DNA of 64,000 bases, from the IMG/VR virus record IMGVR_UViG_3300020204_000009, positions 62,001-126,000 of that record. One strand, 5' to 3'. This stretch comes from a virus. The stretch's first letter is position 1, and the number at the start of each line of letters is the position of its first letter. Made by a program: the position numbers and the translations under genes. The notes beneath the pieces were generated by a model. The model searched no databases, had not been told where the DNA came from, and saw nothing but the letters and a program-made list of their open reading frames with translations. This document shows, piece after piece, positions 25,999 through 35,118 of this stretch.

Positions 25999-26506
25999 AG
26001 ATCTTGAAAAAGCGATGGCACGGCAGAGTCAAAAGCTGAACCCATCTGTGGTTCTTCAGCCGGTAGCGGTATATCAGGTAGATGATATCAAACGAGTATT
26101 GTCGGAAATCGATCCCAAGAATACTCGTCCAGCACCTGAGATTCAACTCGCTGCTCTATTGAGTGCTATGGAAGATGGGAAGAATAATACGTATCGTGTA
26201 ACGGCTGTCACCAAATCCAGAAGCAAAAGGGAAATGTTGCTTGAAGGCATGGACCTTATCAAGCGGCAAATCGAAGCCACAGATCAAATCGCTGAAAAAT
26301 TAGAACCCACTGAAGTCAATGGCGTTCTGATGCAACCACCGAAATTTGGAAAAGCCGGTAAAGGCCAAACCTGGATAGATCCGCTAATTCGCCACTGGCT
26401 TGGTGGCTATCGTGACGGATTGACGATTTGTTGGGATCTGGATGGATACCAGTACCGTTATGACATCTATGAGCATAAGCTTGGTCGAGTAAAACATGAA
26501 GCCTGA
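25988..26506 (+). CDS. Unknown 172-aa protein
   Basis: Start ATG 25988 has GAGGGG upstream. The N-terminal helix and strand (VVLQPVAVYQVDDIKRVLSEI) are followed by a Lys-rich linker and a C-terminal aromatic segment (YRDGLTICWDLDGYQYRYDIYEH). It overlaps the DUF1360-like gene by 11 bases and the next gene by 11. No family recognised. Confidence 0.6.
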   Translation: MPFEDLEKAMARQSQKLNPSVVLQPVAVYQVDDIKRVLSEIDPKNTRPAPEIQLAALLSAMEDGKNNTYRVTAVTKSRSKREMLLEGMDLIKRQIEATDQIAEKLEPTEVNGVLMQPPKFGKAGKGQTWIDPLIRHWLGGYRDGLTICWDLDGYQYRYDIYEHKLGRVKHEA

Positions 26507-26813
26507 TCAAGATTTACCACACTTGGCTCAATATCGGCAACTGGCCGACTATTCACCAGCATATGGCGATTTTGTCGTATGGTCTGGGTGGTTTATCACT
26601 TGGCACGGCGTCGTATCAAATTATGACCTGAAGACAGAGGAGTTGTACATAATTTTCGCTGGAGTTCCGTTCCTATTGTTCACGATGGACGAAGAGGAAC
26701 AGAAGCGGGAAACCAAGAAAATCAAACTATCGAAGATTAAAAATGCGTCGCAAGGGAACTGGGCAATCCAACAGCACGACCACGCCAGAAACGCGGTCAT
26801 CTGGTATATCTAA
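26496..26813 (+). CDS. Unknown 105-aa protein
   Basis: Strand-rich N-terminal half with paired Trp (YGDFVVWSGWFITWHGVV) then YIIFAGVPFLLFTM, and a Lys/Glu-rich C-terminal part. Looks like a small barrel (KOW/SH3-like) with a basic tail. Start overlaps the previous gene by 11 bases. No family recognised. Confidence 0.55.
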   Translation: MKPDQDLPHLAQYRQLADYSPAYGDFVVWSGWFITWHGVVSNYDLKTEELYIIFAGVPFLLFTMDEEEQKRETKKIKLSKIKNASQGNWAIQQHDHARNAVIWYI

Positions 26814-27396
26814 ACTACCGCAACTTCCACAAGTTTTAACTTATCCTTCATATCTGCCATTTGCTAAATTAGAAAAGACTGTCCATAGCTTATTCTGTTA
26901 TGTGATTCGGCACTACGGGAACGATGGGCTTTCTGTTCTTGTATATCGTCAACCGACTAAGGATCAAGTAGTCGTCATCTGCGGTGATTGGAAGGGCAAT
27001 AATTTAGATATAACTTACGATTCGCCGCTATCCAATATTGCGAACAAATTTCTCCAAGAGTCCGTCGCAACGTTTATTGGCACAATGCGACTGATTAAAT
27101 TGGATCAAGCACAATTCTTCTTTGGTGTCATTGACGACGAATTGGTACTTGTTGATATTCAAGTATCGCGTAATAAATTGACCGGACCCGGCATGGTTCG
27201 TGATATTTTTGGCAAAATATTCAAGACCCAGGAGATTCTAAAAGTCGAAGTTCTTGATGATCGAGCTATAGAAGGTATCCGTGATGGTGCTGGTACCTAT
27301 GCTGGAGATCTGATTATTAAGCCATCTCGATTTCGTATGTATCACGACGAGAAAATTAATTCATTCGCTCCGATGTATGTTGAGGTGGTACGCTAA
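26743..27396 (+). CDS. Unknown 217-aa protein
   Basis: A mixed alpha/beta protein: FCYVIRHYGNDGLSVLVYRQPTKDQVVVICGDW, then FFFGVIDDELVLVDIQVSRN and a C-terminal SFAPMYVEVVR. No recognised motif. The start overlaps the previous gene by 71 bases because no later start codon precedes the first conserved-looking segment. Ends in ATG overlap with the glycosyltransferase gene. Confidence 0.6.
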   Translation: MRRKGTGQSNSTTTPETRSSGISKLPQLPQVLTYPSYLPFAKLEKTVHSLFCYVIRHYGNDGLSVLVYRQPTKDQVVVICGDWKGNNLDITYDSPLSNIANKFLQESVATFIGTMRLIKLDQAQFFFGVIDDELVLVDIQVSRNKLTGPGMVRDIFGKIFKTQEILKVEVLDDRAIEGIRDGAGTYAGDLIIKPSRFRMYHDEKINSFAPMYVEVVR

Positions 27397-29363
27397 TGCC
27401 CGAATATGTCAATCCGAATGCGTTTACCGTGCACTTGGCCGGACCCGATGGGAAGATTATCAAGGTAAAGAGCCGCCAGAAAGTGGTTTTGTCTGAATTC
27501 TACGAGAGGTATCGGACCAGGGGGTTTATTAAGCTAGTATCTGAGGTTCAATCGCCGCCTGTTTCGGCTCAAATTGCTCCGACTAGGAAAATTCAGGCTA
27601 AAATCAATCTAACCACCCCAGTCAAGAGACGGCAACAACAATCGGCTACGCGACCACCAGTCGCTCAGCCACAACCCCAGCCTCAGATTCCAAGCCAAGG
27701 ACAGATAATTCAAAATCGCAAACAACGTCGAGAAGAAATCGCAAGAGCACGGAAGATTTCAAAAACTAAACCAGCAAAAACGGTAGTGAAGAGACCTCAA
27801 ATAATTGGTCGGACGATTAATACGAATCCGACAGAACTGCTAAAATCGAATTTGGCGAGAGGCAACTATCCCATCAGCAATGGTGTCGGGGTTGGTATAC
27901 TATCATTTAATCGGAAAGATGCTCTTCAACGCCTCGTCAATTCGATCATTGCCACAACCGATCTTCGTCGTACGACCATCTTTGTCAGTGATGACGGCAG
28001 TACAAATGAGGATATCAAAGCGTATCTCGACGAATTAGCACAAAATGATAATTTTGTGATAATCAGAAACGAGAACAGGATTGGTATCGCCGGAAATACT
28101 AATCGATTGCTTCGCTGCTTGTCCAGATTCGCATATGGCATAATTTTAAATGATGATATCGAAATTATGGGACAGGGGTGGGATACGTTCTATGTGGAGG
28201 CGATGGCGAAATCCGCAATGCACCATTTCATTTATCGTCAAGAAGGCGTATATGGGGCGACACTTGGCAGTTCGAGAAAGATAAACGATGTCGACATAAG
28301 TATGGTGTCTGAAAGGCCGCACGGAGCGGTGCTGGCATTTACGAATCATATGCTTGAGAAATGTGGTTATTTTGATGAGGGATATGGCTTATACGGAATG
28401 GAGCATGTGGATTGGTCTAGAAAAGCATGGGAATTTGGATTGCAGCCAGAAGGCTTTTTCGACGTGGCCGGATCAGACCAGTTTTTCTATCTGCATTCTG
28501 ATGTCTCTGCTGTTGAGAATCGGCAAACGTTGCTGAAAGATGCGAAGAAGAGATTCGAGGAACGAATCATCCAACGCTGTGCTCCAACTGATGCATCACA
28601 GGTGCCGGAAATTAGTTATATTATTCCATTCAGAAATATTGGTCGCACTGACGCAATAAGAAGTGTCGTCAACAATATTAGAAGCCAGCGGTTCCCTGTT
28701 ATTAATATCTTGCTTGTAGAACAAGATGTCGAATCACGTATCACAGCTTCAGACTTTAGTCCAGTTAATTACTATCTTGTTAGTGAGGTTAACAACCCGC
28801 TTTTTAACAAATCAATGGCGTTCAATTTTGCTGCATCGAAAGTCGCAACCCAACGAGTGATACTTCACGACGCCGATACCATTGTTCAAGGGCATTATAC
28901 TGCATCTGTGTACAAGACGCTTGATACTCATACGGCTTGTCACGTTGGTAATGCTGTGATTTATGCAGACACTGCTTCCAGCGACATCATAAACGCGACG
29001 GGTCTTGTCACTAACGAAACTCGTTGTGAACGTGTAGTCGGATATTTTGAAGGTGGGTCACTTGCTTGTCATATGAAAACCTACTGGCAATGCGGAGCCT
29101 TTAATGAAGATTTTTGGGGATATGGCTGCGAGGATTGTGATTTTTATGCTCGATTATCAGCAAATAGTGTGTGGTCGGAAGACCGCGTATTTGACTTCTT
29201 GCACTTGTGGCACGGACGAGTAGCGGGATGGAACATGCACCACGAGACTAATCGGCGTATTGAAGCAGCACTGACTAGCCGTCAGATGTATGAACGAGTT
29301 CAGCTTCAATATTCGCAACTCCATCGGTTAGGATATGGGCATTTCATCTCCAAATCTGAATGA
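27396..29363 (+). CDS. Two-domain GT2 glycosyltransferase
   Basis: 655 residues. Residues 1-50 form a small domain ending RYRTRGFIKLV that recurs in two other window proteins; 50-155 are a Gln/Pro/Lys-rich linker. The first GT-A domain (about 165-400) has VGVGILSFNRKDALQRLV, VSDDGS and ILNDDIEI (DxD-like). The second (about 405-640) has YIIPFRNIGRTDAIRSV, ILLVEQD, LHDADTIV, and GCEDCDFYARL as the catalytic acidic region. The arrangement is like bifunctional chondroitin or heparosan polymerases, which alternate two sugars. Substrates are unknown. Likely builds a repeating glycan on virion or host surface. Confidence 0.85.
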   Translation: MPEYVNPNAFTVHLAGPDGKIIKVKSRQKVVLSEFYERYRTRGFIKLVSEVQSPPVSAQIAPTRKIQAKINLTTPVKRRQQQSATRPPVAQPQPQPQIPSQGQIIQNRKQRREEIARARKISKTKPAKTVVKRPQIIGRTINTNPTELLKSNLARGNYPISNGVGVGILSFNRKDALQRLVNSIIATTDLRRTTIFVSDDGSTNEDIKAYLDELAQNDNFVIIRNENRIGIAGNTNRLLRCLSRFAYGIILNDDIEIMGQGWDTFYVEAMAKSAMHHFIYRQEGVYGATLGSSRKINDVDISMVSERPHGAVLAFTNHMLEKCGYFDEGYGLYGMEHVDWSRKAWEFGLQPEGFFDVAGSDQFFYLHSDVSAVENRQTLLKDAKKRFEERIIQRCAPTDASQVPEISYIIPFRNIGRTDAIRSVVNNIRSQRFPVINILLVEQDVESRITASDFSPVNYYLVSEVNNPLFNKSMAFNFAASKVATQRVILHDADTIVQGHYTASVYKTLDTHTACHVGNAVIYADTASSDIINATGLVTNETRCERVVGYFEGGSLACHMKTYWQCGAFNEDFWGYGCEDCDFYARLSANSVWSEDRVFDFLHLWHGRVAGWNMHHETNRRIEAALTSRQMYERVQLQYSQLHRLGYGHFISKSE

Positions 29364-29562
29364 TATTATCAAATTCGTGGTGGTTACTTCTGAAGCCGCT
29401 GAGTTCTGCATGCGCCGTGGGATAACAGGAAAAGTTGTCGGACAACATGGCCCCATGCTGGAAATAGACGTTGGGTTTGGGTATAATATTTATACCCATT
29501 TACCTGAAGTTGAAGTCGTTGCAGTGCGATCAGAGATTCCGATTCCGGAGGATGTAACATGA
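29335..29562 (+). CDS. Unknown 75-aa protein
   Basis: Overlaps the glycosyltransferase by 29 bases and ends in ATGA with the next gene. Strands GITGKVVGQHGPMLEIDVGFGYNIYTHLPEVEVV look like a small barrel. No family recognised. Confidence 0.5.
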   Translation: MGISSPNLNDIIKFVVVTSEAAEFCMRRGITGKVVGQHGPMLEIDVGFGYNIYTHLPEVEVVAVRSEIPIPEDVT

Positions 29563-30506
29563 AAGTATTAGTCTGCCATCGTCCCGGTGGTGCGTTCGGA
29601 TATATTAGTGACAGTTGGATTAATGCCCTACGAGATAAAGGGCATACGGTTCAACGCTGGGATGGGCATGACCACTCATGGCATGATTTTTCGCCGAATT
29701 TGTATATCGGGTGCTCTGGGCATAAACAGCCGATTCCACATCAACGGTCTGCGAAAATCGCTATCCATGTGAATCCCTATGGTCCGACAAAAATTCAGGG
29801 CATTGCTGAGTCCGATGAGAATATTCGTTGGACATTAAATCAAAAGCCCGATGTGGTGTTCGGGTATGGTCACGAAGACGACCGAATCTTGTGGTCTTAT
29901 TGGACTCAAAAACATGATATTCCGTGGGTTCCGATGCCGACCGCTGGAGATAAGACGCTGTTTCATCAATCTTCAGAAAATGATAAACAATATGATATTG
30001 TATATCTTGGGGGTCGATGGCAGTACAAGGGTCTAATCATTGATGCTTATCTTATTCCATTCCTACAACAATCGAATAATTATAAACTTCACGGGTGGGG
30101 AGATTGGCCATCTAATATCTGTTCTGGGATTCTTGCAGAAGACCAAGTGAACCGATTTCTTGGGAGTGGGCGTGTTGGTCCATGCATCTCGGAACGCCAT
30201 ACTCACGAATATGGCATCGATATTCCGGAGCGAGCATTCAAAGTTGCTCTATGTGGTACGTTGGTGGTCCATGATGCAGTGGTTGCTATTCGCAGAATGA
30301 TTCCATCCGCAATCATTGCAACCAATCCGGATCAATTTCGCAACTATTGTCTTCATTTCGCTAAACCGGAAAACGCTGCGGAAAGAATTGAAGTTACAAA
30401 TCGCCAACGGAACGAAGTTTTGGAGGCACATACATACCATCATAGGATGGCGACATTATTTGCCGCATTAGGGTTTCATACTGAAGCACAGCAAATGCTT
30501 TCATGA
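29559..30506 (+). CDS. Glycosyltransferase family 1, CgeB-like
   Basis: 315 residues. Two Rossmann-like halves: MKVLVCHRPGGAFGYISDSWINAL at the N-terminus, and the C-terminal half from DIVYLGGRWQYKG through RFLGSGRVGPCISERHTHEYGIDIPERAFKVALCGTLVVHD, matching the CgeB-type acceptor/donor region (E-R-x-F-x-x-x-x-x-G-x-x-x). Transfers sugar from a nucleotide donor to an unknown acceptor. ATGA coupled to the preceding small gene and followed in 15 bases by a sulfotransferase. Confidence 0.75.
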   Translation: MKVLVCHRPGGAFGYISDSWINALRDKGHTVQRWDGHDHSWHDFSPNLYIGCSGHKQPIPHQRSAKIAIHVNPYGPTKIQGIAESDENIRWTLNQKPDVVFGYGHEDDRILWSYWTQKHDIPWVPMPTAGDKTLFHQSSENDKQYDIVYLGGRWQYKGLIIDAYLIPFLQQSNNYKLHGWGDWPSNICSGILAEDQVNRFLGSGRVGPCISERHTHEYGIDIPERAFKVALCGTLVVHDAVVAIRRMIPSAIIATNPDQFRNYCLHFAKPENAAERIEVTNRQRNEVLEAHTYHHRMATLFAALGFHTEAQQMLS

Positions 30507-30521
30507 TGTCTGGGAGACACA

Positions 30522-31169
30522 ATGGCTCTGGCGACCGATAAGTGTATTTTCCTGCACATTCCGAAAACCGGTGGAATTTGGATTCGCCATGTTTTCAAAG
30601 TGTGTGGAATCCCTCATTATGAAATCGGTGAGCAACACTCTCATTTTCCTTTTCTATTCAATCTTCAGCCGCCAGAATTTTATAAAAATCACTATATCTT
30701 CACATTTGTTCGGCATCCGTTGACTTGGTATCAATCGAGATGGGCATTTCGAGTTAAGTATGGATGGCGAGCACAGCATCCTCTTGATTTTAATGCCGCA
30801 TCAAACGATTTCCATGTTTTCATAGAGAATGTACTCAACTACAAGCCGAACGGTTGGGTTACATGGGAATATCTGAATTATATTGATGAAGTTCCGAACA
30901 AGATCGATTTTGTTGGCAGGATGGAAAACCTTGTGGAAGACACCATCTTCGCTTTGCGTGCTGCGGGTGAACGCTTTAGTGAGAATGCGGTTCGTTCGAT
31001 TCCCCGTATTAATGATTCCGATATGGACGGCCACTCTTCGAAATATTGGGCAACTTATACACCGGCATTAGTGGACAGAGTTTTGGCTGTTGACGGTGAG
31101 ATCATTCGCAGATATTATCACGGATTTAATCTTGATCCCAGTATCCTTTGCAAACCCCGTCCGTATTGA
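30522..31169 (+). CDS. Sulfotransferase family 2-like protein
   Basis: 215 residues. CIFLHIPKTGGIWIRHVF is the PAPS 5' loop of the family (HIPKTGGTS), and FTFVRHPLTWYQSRW is the 3' phosphate segment (RxPxxRxxS-like). The rest is helical with DFVGRMENLVEDTIFALRAAG, a conserved segment of that family. GGGAGA lies before the ATG. Would sulfate a glycan made by neighbouring glycosyltransferases. It overlaps convergently with the minus-strand glycosyltransferase by 44 bases. Confidence 0.82.
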   Translation: MALATDKCIFLHIPKTGGIWIRHVFKVCGIPHYEIGEQHSHFPFLFNLQPPEFYKNHYIFTFVRHPLTWYQSRWAFRVKYGWRAQHPLDFNAASNDFHVFIENVLNYKPNGWVTWEYLNYIDEVPNKIDFVGRMENLVEDTIFALRAAGERFSENAVRSIPRINDSDMDGHSSKYWATYTPALVDRVLAVDGEIIRRYYHGFNLDPSILCKPRPY

Positions 31170-31851
31170 CATGCTTTAATTTCCACTCTTGATATCCAGG
31201 CCCATCGTCTTGACGAAGATGCAGGACGTGAACGTTGGCAGCAATCCCTATGAAACGGTCCTGATTCGCCGCCGCTTTGCATAATTTCCCGTCATCGCTC
31301 CCATATAACTGATTTTGAGAATACCCACCAACACTCTCGAAGAATTCTCGATCAATCAAGAATAACGGCCCCGCTGTGTGCCGATTGTAATATATCTCAT
31401 CGACTATGTGATAGAATATTTTCTGGTTATGCATCACCAGATCACTCTTCTGTGTAATGAACCATTCGCCATACTTGTTCATGATAACAGGAGCGAGAAT
31501 TCCGAATGGAACTGCTATTTTCTTTCTGGCCGCATAGAGTCTGGGCAGCCAATTCGGGTATACCTCAATATCGGCGTCAATCGAAATAAAGTAATCAGAT
31601 GATGTGGACTGCATGATTTGTGGATACCATCTCATTACACCGATACCTTTCCCCACGTTTGTTTCATTTCGATAAATAGTGACTTTTGGGTGGGACTCGT
31701 ATTTGTCGAGAAATGCGTCAAGTCCTCCATGCGAATTATCGATAATAGATAGATGGAAAGGTACAGCGGTGTTGTTGAGGACGGATTGTACTGATCGCTC
31801 GAAATCGTTCGGACGGAAGTACGATATCATAATTATTTGCACAGCATCCAT
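31126..31851 (-). CDS. GT2 glycosyltransferase (minus strand)
   Basis: 241 residues. IIMISYFRPNDFERSVQSVLNN opens the GT-A fold, LSIIDNSHGG and VTIYRNETNVGKGIGVMRW follow, and ISIDADIEV carries the DxD motif. GPLFLIDREFFESVGGYSQNQLYGSDDGKLCKAA is the usual C-terminal acceptor region with catalytic acid. Oriented against its neighbours, so transcribed from a separate promoter. Start at 31851 has no strong ribosome-binding site. Confidence 0.85.
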   Translation of the reverse strand: MDAVQIIMISYFRPNDFERSVQSVLNNTAVPFHLSIIDNSHGGLDAFLDKYESHPKVTIYRNETNVGKGIGVMRWYPQIMQSTSSDYFISIDADIEVYPNWLPRLYAARKKIAVPFGILAPVIMNKYGEWFITQKSDLVMHNQKIFYHIVDEIYYNRHTAGPLFLIDREFFESVGGYSQNQLYGSDDGKLCKAAANQDRFIGIAANVHVLHLRQDDGPGYQEWKLKHVNTDGVCKGYWDQD

Positions 31852-31866
31852 ACATTATGGTACGTC

Positions 31867-32346
31867 ATGATTGAGCAAAAAGGCGATATTTGGGAGTTTT
31901 ACTACGAAGTTCGATGGCTCGTAATAACGACGAACATTGGATGGAAGAAAGACGGAACTAACCCAATGGGCGCAGGGATTGCGAAACAAGCTGCCGATAT
32001 GTTCCCAGACATGCCTGAATGGTATGGGGCAAGATGTAAAAAATTCGGAGCGAATACCGCTGTTGCTCCCTATGATCCGGCACGATTTTTTCTGTTTCCA
32101 ACCAAGCCTCTCGATGAGGATAAACCGTGGATGTCTTGGCAGAACATGTCCACGGTTGCATTAATAACTCGGTCGGCTAAACAATTATCTGCTTTGGTTG
32201 ATATATTATCGAAGAGGAAAAATCACTTCTTCACTAAAATCGGCTTACCTATGGTCGGATGTGAGAACGGGGGCTTACGCCCCCGTGATGTGTTGCCGAT
32301 TTTACACGAGCTTCTTGATGATAGGTTCGTGCTATTTCAGAAATGA
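31867..32346 (+). CDS. Macro-domain protein
   Basis: 159 residues from ATG 31867. VITTNIGWKKDGTNPMGAGIAKQAADMFP is the ADP-ribose-binding N-T/N-x-G...GAGIA segment of phage-type macro domains, and GCENGGLRPRDVLPIL is the second conserved loop. Such domains bind ADP-ribose or Appr-1''-p and may hydrolyse it. Together with the WGR-domain protein at 57817 this may point to ADP-ribose chemistry in infection. Divergent from the glycosyltransferase at 31126. A GGGGGC/GCCCCC inverted repeat lies near the 3' end inside the gene. Confidence 0.75.
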   Translation: MIEQKGDIWEFYYEVRWLVITTNIGWKKDGTNPMGAGIAKQAADMFPDMPEWYGARCKKFGANTAVAPYDPARFFLFPTKPLDEDKPWMSWQNMSTVALITRSAKQLSALVDILSKRKNHFFTKIGLPMVGCENGGLRPRDVLPILHELLDDRFVLFQK

Positions 32347-32577
32347 CTATCTGACGACGTAGGTAAGTAGACCGAGATGACGCAACTGCTCAAGCTGCCC
32401 TTGGTCCAGGCGACGGCTCTCGATGGAGAATTCGGCTCCTGGAGCAATCGGCATCTGGGATGCTGTCGCAGATGGGATATCAGACCCACTGGCAGCATTG
32501 GCAGTTGGGATGCTGTTAACGAGAATGGGGACAACTTGCTTCGAAACATTCGTAATTGTCGTCAGGCTGGTTGCCAT
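32347..32577 (-). CDS. Small protein of the tail-associated RG family (minus strand)
   Basis: 76 residues. The ATG at 32577 has CAGGAG seven to eight bases upstream, which decides this frame over the longer + strand reading. N-x-S-x-Q-x-x-P near the start, P-G-x-x-F-x-I, and a C-terminal QLEQLRHLGLLTYVV parallel the protein at 47930 (NNSRQMIP, DPGKDVLLP, QIENLQKRGMIKVV). Probably a paralog; function unknown. Confidence 0.65.
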   Translation of the reverse strand: MATSLTTITNVSKQVVPILVNSIPTANAASGSDIPSATASQMPIAPGAEFSIESRRLDQGQLEQLRHLGLLTYVVR

Positions 32578-32614
32578 CGTATTTCTCCTGAGTATTTATT
32601 GTAATTGGGCCGCT

Positions 32615-33469
32615 ATGCCAGAAATCTCGATCATAACCTGCATTTCTCGACCAGACGTTTATAATAAATGTTTGCTTGATTCTATCAACAAAAATCGAAA
32701 AAACCACGACATTGAAATAATTCCAATTATCAACAATGATAATAAGTATTCTGCTAGCAACGCATTAAATATTGGAATCGATGTGGCGAGGTCGAATATT
32801 CTCGTTTTTGCCCATCAAGATGTTCGACTTCTCCATGGCTGGTTTGACAGACTCGTAGACGCCTTGTCTAAGTTAGATGATAATTGGGGTGTTATCGGGT
32901 CTGCTGGAATCGCGTTGCAGTATGGAAGAAATGACATCGGGCGGTGGGGCGGGTCCGTAGATGTCCAAACAGTTGCTGTGGGATCGGTGTGGGATACCGA
33001 TGAAAACCTGACACAACCACCATATTGGGATGGAATCAAAGAAATCACTCCGGTTCACTGTATCGACGAATGCGTCTTTGTACTAAATCGTCGAACCGGT
33101 CTCCGCTTCGATTCAATGTTTACCGGGTTCCATTTCTATGGCGTGGATATGTGTTTGCAAGCACGTGCCGCCGCATATTCGGTTTATGGCACACACTTAC
33201 CAATGATCCATTATGGACAATATTCCGCCAGCTTCACTGGCGATAGGAAATATTGGGTATATTTTCGATTCCTGCATCATAAATGGTCTAGGCGGTTCCC
33301 GGAACTGCTCGGTACGCACATGCATTGGGCACCGGGAGAGTTGACGAGTTACATATCGATAGGTCTCGAAGACGATGAATCTGGAACGACGGTCCAACTG
33401 AAAGCCATGGGAATAGATAAATCCAGATTCCGCAATGATAAAGACAGAGGGTTTATAGATGAGGTGTAA
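32615..33469 (+). CDS. GT2 glycosyltransferase with HQDV motif
   Basis: 284 residues from ATG 32615; the frame is open upstream to 32423 but that part overlaps the well-supported minus-strand gene. ISIITCISRPDVYNKCLLDSI starts the GT-A fold and LVFAHQDVRLLHGWFD is the metal-binding segment typical of the Glyco_tranf_2_5 type. VHCIDECVFVLNRR and FHFYGVDMCLQARA give the acceptor side. Donor and acceptor unknown. Ends two bases before the next gene. Confidence 0.82.
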   Translation: MPEISIITCISRPDVYNKCLLDSINKNRKNHDIEIIPIINNDNKYSASNALNIGIDVARSNILVFAHQDVRLLHGWFDRLVDALSKLDDNWGVIGSAGIALQYGRNDIGRWGGSVDVQTVAVGSVWDTDENLTQPPYWDGIKEITPVHCIDECVFVLNRRTGLRFDSMFTGFHFYGVDMCLQARAAAYSVYGTHLPMIHYGQYSASFTGDRKYWVYFRFLHHKWSRRFPELLGTHMHWAPGELTSYISIGLEDDESGTTVQLKAMGIDKSRFRNDKDRGFIDEV

Positions 33470-33471
33470 TC

Positions 33472-34359
33472 TTGATTAAAGCTATAATCCTGTGCCATCC
33501 ACAATCTAAAGACCTACTGTCCAAAAAGGCTTTCCACAGTTCTCTTGTGACGCCCATTCGTATTGCGTGCGGGACTACCAAACCAAAGGGTGTTGATTAC
33601 TATGAATCAAATGACTTCTTTCCAACATATGCGTCATGGAATTCCGCGCTGTTCGAAACTTCGGTTATCTTAACAACGTGGGAACATGCGGATCAATTAA
33701 TCGGCGACGATCACGTTGCGATCATGCATACTGATGTCACTCTTCACTTTAGAGCGGGAGAGACTTGGAAGAGATTGCACAAATCTTTAGAATCAGAACC
33801 AGACAGACCGATAGGGTTAACTGTTGCTTCTGCGTACCAAAACATGTGGGATGAATGGATGGTGCCAGACAATGCACCATTTACTCCAAAATTCGATCCA
33901 CAGAAAATACACGCATTTGATAATGAGATTTTTGTCTGGGATTTTATCAAGAAATATGATCAAGATATTCACGATTGGGCGATGGATACTAACCCCAAGT
34001 TAATCTATTCACATCAATTTGCGTGCACTAGGCCGATGTTCGATCAATTGGGCAACCGGCTTTATGCGGTTGCCCATCGGTTACGTCTGTCCGATATTGG
34101 CTTTTGGACGCCACACATGTTCGAGAGATTGATTGCTCTTTATTTGGCTAAACTTGGTAAGCCGATTTTGACAACGGCTTTTTGGCATTATTCATCATCA
34201 GGTACGTTCGGACCCGGTGAATTTAGTCTTTATGGTCCACGAGCATTTCGATATTATCGGGTATACACGCGATGGAATGAGCAGAAACTGCTAGGTTCTA
34301 CGGCAGACAGCCTTGAATTAGTGCCAGAAATGCCGCCTCAACCGATTCAAAGAATGTAG
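33472..34359 (+). CDS. DUF4422-like putative glycosyltransferase
   Basis: 295 residues from TTG 33472, supported by GAGGTG five bases upstream. IKAIILCHPQSKDLLS begins a Rossmann-like fold; VAIMHTDVTLHF has a metal-type T/D pair; SHQFACTRPMFDQLGNRLY and GFWTPHMFERLIALYLAK resemble the conserved C-terminal half of DUF4422. No canonical DxD. Adjacent to four glycosyltransferases, so a sugar-transfer role is likely. Its 3' end overlaps the minus gene at 34298 by 62 bases. Confidence 0.55.
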   Translation: MIKAIILCHPQSKDLLSKKAFHSSLVTPIRIACGTTKPKGVDYYESNDFFPTYASWNSALFETSVILTTWEHADQLIGDDHVAIMHTDVTLHFRAGETWKRLHKSLESEPDRPIGLTVASAYQNMWDEWMVPDNAPFTPKFDPQKIHAFDNEIFVWDFIKKYDQDIHDWAMDTNPKLIYSHQFACTRPMFDQLGNRLYAVAHRLRLSDIGFWTPHMFERLIALYLAKLGKPILTTAFWHYSSSGTFGPGEFSLYGPRAFRYYRVYTRWNEQKLLGSTADSLELVPEMPPQPIQRM

Positions 34360-34621
34360 GGTCAAGATCGTCGATTGATTCGATGCCAACATTGATATTT
34401 AATGGAATATTGATGCTGATGGTTTTCGAGACCCAATCCAGTTCGCATGGATCTAATCTAACGTCTGTCCCCCATTTGACCCCAGGAAGGTCCTTTCCGG
34501 GTTTCCGTTTGACTATTGCATAGATATACGCATCAAAGTGGTCCACGACCGGTGGTAGTGCTTGTAAAAAGGGTGTTGTGACTCTTCTTACGATTCTGAT
34601 TTCTTTGGTATTACGATCCAT
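34298..34621 (-). CDS. Unknown 107-aa protein (minus strand)
   Basis: ATG 34621 used; a GTG at 34651 is also in frame. Residues about 25-105 look folded: AYIYAIVKRKPGKDLPGVKWG, WVSKTISINIPLNINVGIESI and a C-terminal amphipathic helix FFESVEAAFLALIQG. No family recognised. Convergent overlap with the preceding gene; divergent from that at 34645 by 23 bases. Confidence 0.55.
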   Translation of the reverse strand: MDRNTKEIRIVRRVTTPFLQALPPVVDHFDAYIYAIVKRKPGKDLPGVKWGTDVRLDPCELDWVSKTISINIPLNINVGIESIDDLDPTFFESVEAAFLALIQGCLP

Positions 34622-34644
34622 ATGGTTATGTACTGGGAGATCCA

Positions 34645-34983
34645 ATGACACAACTTGATCCGCAATTGGTAGCAGCAGAAGCTCTTCAACTCCAAAAAGC
34701 CATTAATGGCCTTTTGGCTGATTTGGAAGAGAAAAAGACTCAATTACGAACTATCGCAGACGGTAATCCGCTCAAAATAGTTGTGCCGGGATCTGGAGAA
34801 GTGAGCGTGTCTCGCCCTCGAAAGGGTGGAGAGAAAACAGGTACGAGAATCAAGCTGGTCGTGGATCGTCTTAATCTTGTGCCGGAACTTAAGAATCGTC
34901 TTCTTGAAAAAGGCGTTCTTGTTGAGGAAGATACGATCTCTACACCCGCTGCTGCATCGGTCGCGATTAAACCGAACGTCTAA
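34645..34983 (+). CDS. Unknown 112-aa protein
   Basis: ATG with GGGAGA upstream. An N-terminal helix (LVAAEALQLQKAINGLLADLEEKKTQLRTI) followed by strands and a Lys/Gly-rich segment (GGEKTGTRIKLVVDRLN), then a helix and an Ala/Pro tail. Resembles small phage helix-barrel regulators but is not assigned. Confidence 0.55.
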   Translation: MTQLDPQLVAAEALQLQKAINGLLADLEEKKTQLRTIADGNPLKIVVPGSGEVSVSRPRKGGEKTGTRIKLVVDRLNLVPELKNRLLEKGVLVEEDTISTPAAASVAIKPNV

Positions 34984-35118
34984 GATATTCTTCGAAGGTA
35001 GTATTGATGGTTGGATTCGTGAACGATGTCCGCATGTCGAAATTGTTCATGTGCGTCTAACTCCGTCAAGTTAATAGATAACTGATTGGAAGTGTGCGAA
35101 CACTTTATTGTGTCGTAC
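34984..35118 (+). other. Non-coding leader with GNRA hairpin and possible leader peptide
   Basis: The first part of a 336-base gene-free stretch. ATG 35007 with AAGG upstream opens a 17-codon frame ending at 35060, which may be a leader peptide or chance. AAGTGT (35090-35095) pairs with ACACTT (35100-35105) around a GCGA tetraloop and is followed by TATTGTGT, a weak terminator-like element. Confidence 0.3.

Noticed and set aside
32267-32288. GGGGGC/GCCCCC hairpin as a terminator
   Set aside because: It lies inside the macro-domain coding sequence with more than 50 coding bases to follow and no T-run.
32423-32614. 64-residue N-terminal extension of the glycosyltransferase at 32615
   Set aside because: The minus-strand gene 32347-32577 has an excellent ribosome-binding site and a paralog at 47930; the GT-A fold starts at 32615.
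34826-35074. 82-codon + frame after the 112-aa protein
   Set aside because: Its first 50 codons are the shifted frame of the 34645 gene; the downstream part looks somewhat protein-like but has no start of its own apart from ATT.
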